Positions 37,001 to 49,000 of a DNA stretch of 64,000 nucleotides are shown piece after piece. The notes under the pieces are model-generated. The model was not told the origin of the DNA and ran no database searches. It saw only the letters and a program-made list of their open reading frames with translations. The first letter of the stretch is position 1; each line of letters begins with the position of its first letter. The stretch covers positions 98,504,566 to 98,568,565 of the forward strand of contig NC_060251.1 of the NCBI RefSeq assembly GCF_921293095.1, read 5' to 3'. The DNA is from Ischnura elegans. Taxonomy: Eukaryota > Arthropoda > Insecta > Odonata > Coenagrionidae. Both the position numbers and the translations under genes were made by a program.

Positions 37001-40000
37001 TGCTACCACAGTACAGTTTAATTAAAGCCGTTAAGCAAATGGAAAAGTGGATATAGCAAGTTACTATGAGCTTTTCTGGCACTCTATTGTTGGGCATGCT
37101 ATAACAAGTGTCGTACATGAGCCAATGTTATATTATGAAATGACTTTGATGTTATATCAGGAAATGATTTTGAGAATGTCAGTATCAAGGAAAGAAAACA
37201 TTTCCATTTTCATGAGACGGAATTGGAGAGAAAGAGGATGTCCATGGCCACAAGTCCTTATTTACGATTCCATTTATAGAAGATTAGAAGTAGATGGAAG
37301 GAGATAGTGAGGAGGAAATTGGCTTCCATTTAGTTTTCCATTACATTTCAGTTTAGCCTAATTTAAGGTCCTCTGCTTAAAAAAGATGGATATTCAATTC
37401 AATAGTGTATTTTTCGTCATCAAAGAAAACGAAAGTCATTGATTGTGATTCGTTACCCACCATTAGTGTATTCATGATATACCTACAAATTATTTGGTTT
37501 TAGAAATCCCAGTTTAGACGAATGGCAATGGCCAATTTTAACCACATTTGAAAAAGGACAGATTGCCACCCATGCGATGCCACTCCACGTAACGTCACAG
37601 GGACCTAGTTTCTATACGAGTAGATAGGAGCGACAGCGGGGACCAGAATGACATCACACGTGCTTTTCCCAGCATTCATACTTAGCCTACACGTTTTCGC
37701 ACACCTGAAATTTTTCACTTTTCATTTGATCGTGAAAAATAGATATCGTCATTTAAAAATCTAAAAGCGTGGAATGCCTACTCCAGGAGTAATAATCTTT
37801 CGATTTAGGCAATAAAAAAATAATAGGAAACCACCCTATTATGCATTCAACTCAATTACTATGAGCCTTTCTGGCCATCACGACATGCTATAACAAGTGC
37901 CGTACATGAGCCAATTTTAAATCAGGAAATGAAACCTAAAAGCTTGCCAGGAAATGTGTCAATGTCAAGTCCATGAAGTGCTTGACCTCAATAGATGGCT
38001 TATTAAATTAAAGAGTTAAAGATTACCCCCTCAACTGCATCAATCAAATGCAAGAGTATAAGATAATAAGTCTGTAATAAATTCAGAAATTTAATTGACT
38101 ACTTTCTGAATATTTTTGTTTTTTGAACTAGTACGATGCCAGGTGCTGAAAACCATGGTAGAGTGAAGAATGTTGGGAAGTCATCAAGTAACCATTGTTC
38201 TTTCCAACTTCTGCTTTAGTTTATGTCGGGGTAGATAAAATTTGGGATGGAAATGTAATTATGTTTTAGCATAATGAAAGTGTAATTCTGAACGATATGG
38301 CTAGCTGTTACATCATTACACTCAAGTGTGACTCTTTTTCTAGGTTCTGAGTTTGGTTTTTGTGGACAAAATTTAGGGGTTACATAATCAATTCTTGTAA
38401 TTCAGTGACAATCGTTAAAATTAAAGATGTGTAGGGGTGCTTTTTGATTACGAAAGTATGGAGATTTAATTCTACAGTAATATGGTTATTGGGACAGATG
38501 GAGAGAAGATTGTGGGATAGAAGTATCAGTTGCACTTATTGTAGATATGTGCATTTTAATTATGTATTACATATTTTATGTTACATTCATGTAAACGGTG
38601 TTGAATTTTTAGCAATTTGTTTTTGGCTAAAAAAGAGTACTACAATTTTTGGTGGGCAAAATAAATGTGTAACCTGCATGCTGTAGCATAGTCATCTACT
38701 GAATCTTCATGGAAAACCTTCCGAGCCATACATCAAAACCAGAAATATATGTTTTAGTACTCAGTCAACCCTTTTGAGGTGGTGGAGTTCTCTCCTTAGG
38801 ATAACTGCTGGACTGAGCCCCAAGAGATTCATCCGTCCCCTCCGTAGGGAGAATTTTTGTAGGTCATTCGTTAAGAAAGGTCTCGCGGATAATCACACAC
38901 TCTCAGCACCAACCTTTTTCGACCCTTCCTAGCGAGGACTTTGCATTATCTCGGACTCCGAGGGTAGTTGGGGTCCCTCCTTTCAGGGTTTATAACCCTA
39001 CCAGCGGCATTGGTTCGCGGTCAATCATGCTATGTTTATATGAATTAGCTGCATGGGTGATTGTTGCTTGCACGTAAATGTCAGAATTGGAATTGAATTC
39101 CTCGATTAATTCTGAGAATTGTTAAATTTTGAACAAAGCTGATGTCGTCAATATTGATGCATTTAATGCAGCAACAATTTCCATGTTGATTGTTATACTG
39201 AAATCGAGATTTAAGTTAATATTTATCGCAGAATTTTGGTTAAAAATTATAAACGCTGCTCAAACGACAAAGAAATTAATTCTTAGTTTATACTTTTAGA
39301 GAGAGGAACAAATATTTATTTCGAAAACTGACTGAAGGAACAATTTAATGACCGCGATCCCTTACCACAAAGAGGATAATATAAGACGAGGGGCCTGGGT
39401 ACCGGCTCCCAGGTAACGAGGGTATGGCCGAAGTTCTGCATTGTTGGGTCCCAAAACTAAGACCCGCGACCGTCATAAAAGGGGGAGAGGATGGAAATGT
39501 ATATTTTTGGCATTCTTTTTCCTGCGAAGAATAATCTCCAATGAAAATTTGCTTATTTCTTCTCCCTAGGTTAAGAAACGTCCCGCCGCATATTTTCGTT
39601 GTTAGTAGCGAAAGGGTTTACCCTGGGACTCAAATGATTCAAGTCCTTGTGTAACCTGGGCAACAAGTGATGTTCAATCCTAGTTTTTGATTCTGATAAA
39701 TGGTTGGATGCTACTCATACTACATAATCAATCATGGAAAATTGCTTGTACCAGATAGTCCTCTGCCATTTTACCTCTTCTCACACTCCTATAAATCCAA
39801 GGCAAATCTGGGGAGCTGTGTACCTTTAAAAAATTGGAGCGGATATATTGAATGCAGAATAGTCTTATCCTTCCTCTTGGGTTTCATTGAATGGGTTTTC
39901 TGTGGCACTGAGCCAAGGTCTCATTGCTGTTGCCAAGAGTGAAGCTTTAAGTCTAGTAACCTTCAGCTTTGTGGTAGTTTTAGCTTGCAGTAGTAGTCCT

Positions 40001-43000
40001 TGGCTGTCCTAGTTGTACAGTGCTAAAGAATTCTAGCATTATCAAATAACTAAAAGGTATATGTCAAGTACGTGGAACCACCTATCTAATATGCGAATAA
40101 CTTTTATTTTTCTGACCCAGGGTTTTGACTGGAATATAGGAAGTCAATATCAAGGTGACCATATTCTAGTCGAAACCCTGGGTCAGAGCAATAAAAGTTT
40201 TTGTGGAACATTACTAAGTGATTTATTTCACATGTTAATTAAAAGGTATTCTGCCAGTTAGGTTCATTAATTTACCTGAGGTGATTTTGGCAATTTTTAG
40301 ACTCCCGCGTTAGTGAGATATCATGAGATTTGGTTGGACCCCCTCCTTCTAATCTCATGTGAGATTGTTCAAAATGCGTATTTTCAGTGTAAACACTTTA
40401 ATCTATGCATCATTGTGTTGGATTTATTATAAAAAACAATTTGTGTAATTATTTTTATTTAAGATTAGTTAAGACAAGTATTAAAGATTGCTAAGATCGT
40501 AGTCTAGAATTACATCAGAAAAAAGTTACATTATACTTTCCAGGACCCCCCTACTTCACCCCACGTGAGATTAGTTGAGAATTGGTTTGAACCCCTCTCC
40601 CTCTATTAGCCTCACATAATTAAGGGATGGCCACTTAGGGTAGGTTTAGTGGCAAGTATTTTGCAAATCGACCCTATAATCCACACAAGTGAGATCTATC
40701 ACTTTTTATTCTATCTATAAATCCTAATCTCCTCTTCCTCCATCCTTGGTCACCTGTCATTCTTTCCTATATCGCAGCTTTTAATAACCTCTCAAATTCT
40801 GATTAAGTTCTGATTTCAAATCCTGAAGGTGGTGGAGATTTTTCAGAGACAGCGCTATCCTTGTGTGAGTACATTGTCGGGGGTAATTAATGCGCAGCAC
40901 TATGTCTGTCAGATGAGACCTTAAGCCGTGGTCTCCCTGGCACCTTAGGTTTAAGAGCAAGCAAATGTCAATGCTGGGTTTCTCTCTCCATCCCTCTTTC
41001 CCCACCATTCCCGTATGATATGAATGCCCTTTGCTGTCGGTCACCTCCCCCACATACCTATCGTGTCAATAGTGGTCAATCTGAGAGACTGAGAATACCC
41101 CAATTTATTTCATTGAAACAATTATTGTTTTAGAAGCTTATTCATTTATTTTATGTGTACGGTAAAACACTCTTATAATGATCACACATGTAACGAAATC
41201 CCGCCCATAAAGAGGTGAGTTCCCAGTACCATGGACATTCCTACGATTGCCAGTGTTAATATCCCTGCATGTTAAGAGTACGGATGGAACGGAATACCCA
41301 CTATTATAAACCATTCTTTGGTCCCTTGGGGAATTGTTACAGACCTGTTGCCAGTAACAGATACGGAAAAAATTCAAGGGGGGGCCCAAATGGTATTTAT
41401 TGAGCTACCTATGTATACTTTTATCGTAATAAAAAAGAATCAAGTTACGTGCAAAGTTTAAGATAGTTTTGTTTAAACTGTTTATACGCATATGCAAGAC
41501 AGTGCTATCGTATGATATAAAAAAAGGTACAATTGTGGTTCTGATATGTTCGGCAATGCTGGCAGTTCTGCAAGGGGGGGTGCACACAACCCTGTGCCCT
41601 GCCTCCCACCATATGTATTGTATCTATGTATCTGCCACTGTCTGTTGCTTGAAGAAAGAAGATTTACGGAATTTTATGTATCACGTGCGTGCTGTGCGCG
41701 CTCCTAGCGGGCTTCCCCCGCTCTTTTCAATGCAGGTCCACAGGGGGATAGGCTGGTTTCTAATTTTAAAATGTAAAAAAAAGGCAGGGTCTTATGTACA
41801 AATTTAATTGGAATGTTCATGTACAAATTGAGGTCAGAGGACCTCTTTTAAACACAACATTGGAAGTAATTACACTATCCTCTGTTACACGCACATGATG
41901 ACTCATACTTACGTATCAACAGGAGACTTGAATGTGGAATCAGCCGCATTTTGATAAAAGTCATTTAAAGAATGCAAGATATTGTTGCAAATGAACAAAT
42001 GTATCAGTTTGTGCGCCGTTAACGTCAGGAATATTTACCGGTTTTTGTTTTTTTTTTTAATTATTTAAAAATCAATTTTAGGAAACAATAGCAATATTTA
42101 GGAAGTAAGATATGCTGTTGCATGTTCTCTGATAAATTCTGTGCATTTTGGTATCTCATTTTTAGAGTTTGGTTGCGCATAAGTTGAGAAAAAGGTATCT
42201 ATACAGTAGAAATAATATGGAAGATGAATATAACAAAATCCCGTTAATAGCAAAATAGAAAAATGGTCCCCTGAATTTCATTATAAGTGAGTTTTAGTGT
42301 TTTTGTATAGGGGAAAATGATATTTTACCTAAATTTCCTTGGAGTGGGTTGTGTTGAAATATTTTGATGACTTGGGAGTCTGGAGACCTGTAGATTCCCA
42401 AATGACTGGATGATGCATGAGTGAATTGTCATCTGCCACCACCTACTTGTTTCGTACCCAATATGATTTTTGAGTGCGGAGAGACTTATCCTATTGAATG
42501 CTTCTGAGTCTCAACAATGATCTAAAGAGGGAGAGACAATGCAAGGAAATAAATAGAGGCTTTTGCAAAACTTATAAAAAGAAGTATTGCTAATGGTGAG
42601 CAGATACATATGTACCATAGCTAATCATTTCAAGGATATGTAGTTTTTCTTTTAGGCATGTCCTCACGCAGTATTCTGATCAATTTGTCAGATTCCATGG
42701 CCTGCTCCAATTCCTTCACTGTGCCAGTGGCAGAAAAATAGATGTTTTTGTACTGTAGTCCTCTGTATTCTTACTGTTGTAGCATTATATCGTAAAATCT
42801 TGGAGATTGTCCACGTAAGCCCAGACATAGGGAACTCCAATCGTCGGTCACAAGCTGGTTCAGGGAAAAACTCCACAAACAAGAAATCAGCACTCAAGAA
42901 ATAATTGTCAAAATATTCACGAGTTACTTTCAATCAATTTGAAGTAGAAGTATTCAAAATCAGAATTATTACAGAAAACAACGATGATAACTAATGATCC

Positions 43001-46000
43001 CATAGGAAACATCACCAAACTAAGTACCAGCTGTATAATTTTTCTAAAATCACCCATGTCAGTCAAGCCATCCGTCCACCTCGGGCGCCCGTGGATCCCA
43101 TCCAGCATCCCGCTAAGGACTTTTCACGCTAAGTTCTGCGGATAAGTTCGGAGGAATTTCTGGGGGGGGGGGGTACACTAAAAAATGCCACACTGTTATT
43201 TCAATAGTGTGACAAAAAGCGTGTGATGTTGCAGTTGTCACTTCAGAATATCTGATGTAATATGTCAAGATAGTCAAAATGTCATAGTTTGCTTTTGCTA
43301 ATCAGGAGTTCTTTTGTTTGAATAAAAATAGCAATAATGATATTTATATTGCTTGTAATTTTAGGATTCATTCAGGATGTAATTTTACAGATATTTTTTG
43401 GGTATTTTTCTATACATTCTTTGTTTTTAGAAGTCGTTCTCTCAGTGTGTGTTATTCTATCATCATTTCTTTTATTTCAATGTGTTAATTCTTAGACAGA
43501 TTTAATATATGACTTTGTGGAACTCATGGGACAATTTGATTTTCAGGGCATACACCGGTAAATACTACAAGTGCACAGATGCTGGCGTTTACAGCTGTAT
43601 AGTATGCAAGCAGGAGCTTTTTTCCTCGGATGCAAAATATGATTCAGGATGTGGATGGCCGGCCTTCTCCAAAGTTCTTCAGCAAGGGTTGGTGAAGCTT
43701 TCGAAGGACACTACACATGGTGAGTGGGTGTACTCTGTTTGGATTTTTAGGAATGTCTGGTAAGAATAAAAGTGCCTAAGGACTGCGTTCTTCAGGTGAA
43801 ATTTATGATGGCATACTTTATTTTTTATCGAACAAATTTCTTGCAGAAGGAATTGTCATTTTGTGGGGGGTCCCAGTAAGGTAATTGTGCACTAGAGGGA
43901 CAGGATGAGTCATCTAGACCCATGCATCATGTTCCAAATCAAATTTTGCTCCTTGTTTTAAATTCCTTATCAGAGATCTCCAACCTATGGCCCACTGGCC
44001 ATATCCGGCCTGACACATTATTTCATCCCGCCCGCCAAACAAATCCCTGTGTGTTTAGTGTAGAGAAAGAAATCTGATTGAGTTTTATAATAGGGTAGTT
44101 ACCTTCAGCAAAGAAAACGAAAGGCATTGATTGCGATTCGTTACCCACCATTAGTGCATTCATAATAAACAAATTATTTGGTTTTAGAAATACCAGTTTA
44201 GACGAATGGCAAGGGTCAGTTTTATCCTCATTTAATAAAGGCCAGATTGGCGCCCATGCGATGCCACTCCACGTGACGTCACAGGGACCTAGATTCTACA
44301 CGAGAAGATAGGAGTTATACGTTGTCTGAGATTACCAATGCATGCATGAGGTTGAGCTCAGGGAAACATGTCTTAATAATCACCTATTAAAACTGACTAA
44401 GGTCGGAAAGTTTTCTTCATTTGATAAAGTATTAATAATCCTTATTTAAGCCAAGCTCTACCTGCTAGCATGGTACTCAGCTACCTGATAGCATCCTGCG
44501 TCCTATTAGCGCTCAGAGCCTCGATCAAGGTCACCTTACAAGGCGGGAGGGGGAAATGCGTCGCACGGACTTCTTCCCATCATTCCTACTTACGCGTCGC
44601 GTTTTCGCGCGCTTGAAATTTTTCACTTTTCATTTAATCGCGAAAAATAGATATCGTCATTTAAAAATCTAAAAGCGTGAAATACGTACTCCAGGAGTAA
44701 TAATCTTTCGATTTAGGCAATAAATAAATAATAGGAAACCACCCTATTGCCTGCAGCAGGATCAGTTTCCAAATTTGATAAATTTTGCATTTAGTTTTGT
44801 GTTTGTTTTTGTTAAAACATACGTGTGTGAACTAACGTTTTCCAAAATGAAGTATGTGGAATGTAACTATCGGGAAAATTTGTCTGATGATCACTTAGAA
44901 TCAATTCTTACAATGTAACCTGGAAACTGATTTTAATGTAATTTTGAAGTCAAAAGACGGTATCATTCGCACACTAATTTGGTTGCTTGAAACTAAAGGC
45001 AGGAATCCAATTAGTTTTCACTGATTTTTTCAAACAAGTTATTTTTTTAATTTTTCAACGTTTGTAATCTAATTTTTGAGAAATTTAAATTGCTGGCATT
45101 GATTTCCTTAAATCCTTTGGTCTGCGTAAATGTAGGAAATATATAATGTGGCCCTTAAATTGAAAAGTTTGGAGATCCCTGTTATATTCAGTCAGAAATG
45201 TTACGATTTTGTGTATTTTAGAAAGAAAATTTCATGAATTTTTTATATGGAAGCCATACATGTCAGTTTTGGCTCACTTTGACCCACTACTCCTCTGTGC
45301 ATTGAGGTCAGATCTTCTCTCTATTTTCGTTTCAGTCAGACACTGGATATTAATTTACAGATATTGTAAGGTATCAGAATTCGTTTAGATCGGAAGCCTT
45401 TTAATTTCATTTGAATGTTATTCTGTCGTAAACAAGCATCTCATTATTTGCTGGTTTCCTAAATAACAAATATTTTTGCATTTCTTCGATTTCAAATAAA
45501 AATTGCATTTGTGAGAAGAATATGAGTTATTTTATTTCTATCATAATGGGCGTCACTGTGCATTATCAGAATATATTGCATAGTAGGATATCTTGATGAC
45601 GTAAGTGGGCATGAAGGTGGAAAAGTTACATAAACAGTCAAAATGATTCATGCCTGTCCTTCTAGATTGTGGTAGAGTCCTCTCCTACTATTAATGACAC
45701 ACTCATGGTTGTGAGGTGAACTCAGTTAAAGTTGATTATTCACCATTTAGCCAGAAACTAGGTTTTCTTCCTCTGATAATTTGCCTTGGTTTGTGAAGCA
45801 TCTTTTAGATAATTGATTCGCTTTCATGCATTTGCTTAAGAAACATGACCCAGCTTGTCTTGAGAGTATAAACATGTACTTGTTTCACTCGTGCTTCCAT
45901 TATAATTTTTGCATTTTCCCAATCTCGGCCATTTGTGTTGCTAGAGACAACTTTATTGCAATCCAATATTTTTTGTGAATGATTGCTGATTTGTTTCTTA

Positions 46001-49000
46001 TTGACTTGTTAGTTTCCTCGTTTTTTGATCATTGCCTACTCGCCAAATAGTGCTGAATGCCTACCCCTCCTCCAATGTACATCGTTTACTTAATTAGTGA
46101 CAACTTTCCTTTTTTTTAGGGGTAATGTTATTGTTTTTATTTTTCCCTGTATTCCTTCAAATGTGGTGATGATGAACAAAAGGGAATTATTAATTTTCCA
46201 TTGGTGGTCATTATCTTTTGTGTATTCACTTAGGCTTTTGCTATTTGATACTGTGATAACATCTTGGACATCCTAATTTCATGGTATTGCTTAGTAGAAA
46301 ATAATTTTTTTTTCTCCGTTGAAGTATATCCCTTAGTTTTTGCCAAGAGTTTTCATAATGCTTGGAAATATTAAAGGAAAAAGTACTCCTCTTTAAGGTC
46401 CACATTATCCATAATTCTGTGTGCAGCAGAGCATGTATTTGTCCTTTTTTGGGAAACTGTGATACAGGGATGCAAAAAAAATGTATGAAATTGTGATTGC
46501 AGTGAAACACACGACCACCATGTCGTACGATGTGCATTTGAAATCAGCTTGCACTCCAAGTTTGTGAGAGGGAACTGCTCCAAAAATATGTTTTTGCTCA
46601 TTCCATGCATCAAAAAAATAATGTTTGGATTTCATCACAATTCATAAGGAAGCACATTTGTGAATCAGTTTATGTCTCATCTGCTTTCACTGGCAATGCC
46701 AGGGCTCTCTACTGAAGTTCTCCATTCAAACTTAATTGGGGCATATTTATCATTATCATCTCTAACTGCGAGTTCTGAGGCATGAGAATCCTTATCATGT
46801 TTCACTGAATTTTTTTAATTTTTATGTGAAGTTTTATTTTTTTATGATTATTTTCAAGTTTCTTATGTTTGAGTTAAGCCCATTGTCCTCCCTCCAATGA
46901 TGGAATCCGTGATTCGGGTGAGAATGCCTTGTTGAATTAATCAATTAAAAAAAACAAAACCTTCTTCTTAATTGGTGAAGGGATTACCAAACTTTGAACT
47001 ATTCAATGCACATCCATTAGTTGAGGTGATGATGTTGCATCTGTTTCCTGCAAATGCAAAGGGAAAATATCCTCACACTGTTTTAGCATGCAGTACTCAG
47101 TTTTGGAGAAATCTATTGTTTTAGCATGTAGTACTCAAGGGGGGAGACCACGTACCTTGCTATGCCTTTTTCAGTGGCATATTATTTCATCCATTTCAGT
47201 GGCACATTCAAAATGGCGAATGCATCTTGGAACTGGTAGTGGTTCCTTTAAAAGGGCCTTCGTTTGGCTGTAATTAATTATTTTTCATGTGGTACAGTTG
47301 TTGCAGTGATTACCGTCGTTGACTCCCACTGTGGGATCCAGGGTTCATGGTACCATTTACTATGAAGGTGTATTGAAAAGTAAGGTCTCCTGTGACACTA
47401 TTTCCGAACGCGAGTCGCTAGGTGAAATATAACTACTGCACTGCATTCCGTGGTTCCTCCGCCAAAGTGTGGAACCGCTCACATGACCTTGGGCCACTCA
47501 GTCGCTGCATAGCAGTGGGTTAGGATGGAGCTCCCGCTTGGCTCGCCCGCTAGGTTCGAACTACGCTCTGTCATTCGATTTTTGAAAGCAAAAATTTTTC
47601 TCCGATAGAAATTCGTCACCAGTGAGTGGAAGTGTATGGTGAGAAGTATATGCGCATCAAAACGTTGGGGAAATGGTGCCAGGAGTATTCTGATGGACTG
47701 GAAAACGTCCATGTTGATCAGCAGTTGGCTAGGATGAGTTTGCAGGAATTAACAGCAGCTTGAACTGACAAGATGGTGAGCAATGGCTAGAGAATAACCT
47801 GCATAAGGTGAAAGAAGATCTTAAAAAAGAATGGGGCTACCTCTCTGTACAGAATAATGTGTCAAAGGTCCTTGGTTACTATTATGTCGAAGGAAGCTGT
47901 CTACAAGAAGAACAATCTTACTCTTTGGCTTTTAGACTTTATTTCACTTTGGGTCTCACAGACATGAGTAACGAAAGACTGCGACCTCTCTCAACTCGTC
48001 AACCGCCCGAACAGCACTCTGCCCGGACGTAACACTCGGCAGCGCGCAGGCTGCCCACATGACTCACAGCGCGCAGGCTGCCAACATAACACTACTCACA
48101 GCGCGCAGGCTGCCAACATAACAGTTACAACAAGATATCCACCTGGCAGATCCCTAAGCAACTCACCAATGACCACAAGAAAAAGCATGTCCACATGTGT
48201 CACATCAAACGATCACCCTACTCAATGAATTCGGTTGGAATATTATCGACCAAACTCCTTATAGCCCGATAGTTGCCCCGAGCAACTACCACTGTTTCCC
48301 GCTTTCAAAAACTTCCTTGGGGACAGAAATTCTAGTCAGATGAGGGAGTGCAAGATGTAGTCACCAGTTGGCTTCACAATGTGGTGGGAGAGTGGTATGA
48401 TGCCGGTAGTATTAAGGTGCTGGTTACAAGGATGAAAAAAATAATTGATCATCGAGGCGATTACTTTGTAGAAAAATAGCTAAATTCTTAGGCTTTCCAA
48501 TGACGCAGGTAAAGTTTAAAATAAATTGATTTTCCATTTTTTAAGTAATAGGAGACCTTTCTTTTCAATACGCCCTCATATTAACTAGTCACAGAATGAT
48601 GACGATGAAGACGAAGATAAAATATACTGCCATGATGGAGCCACGAACCCTGGACCCCACTGTTGGAGTCAACTATGCTAACCACTACACCAACTGTGCT
48701 ACATGGAAGAGGAGAGCCATTTTAGAATAATGTAACACATGTTAAAAGTACTGCATGAAAAATAATTAATTACAGCCAAACTAAGGCCCATTCAATGGAA
48801 CCACCACCAATTCCAGATGCATTCGCCATTCCGAATGCCATAAAAAATATGGCAACGAAAAAGGCTTAGCAAGATACGTGATCTCCCCTTTGCCAGTTGG
48901 GAGAAATCAAAAATGGAGTTGGGAGTCTCAAGGTCACACTTCTTTAACATTGCATGGTCATCACAATATTTCAGTCAGTGTATTCATTTTCCCATACATC

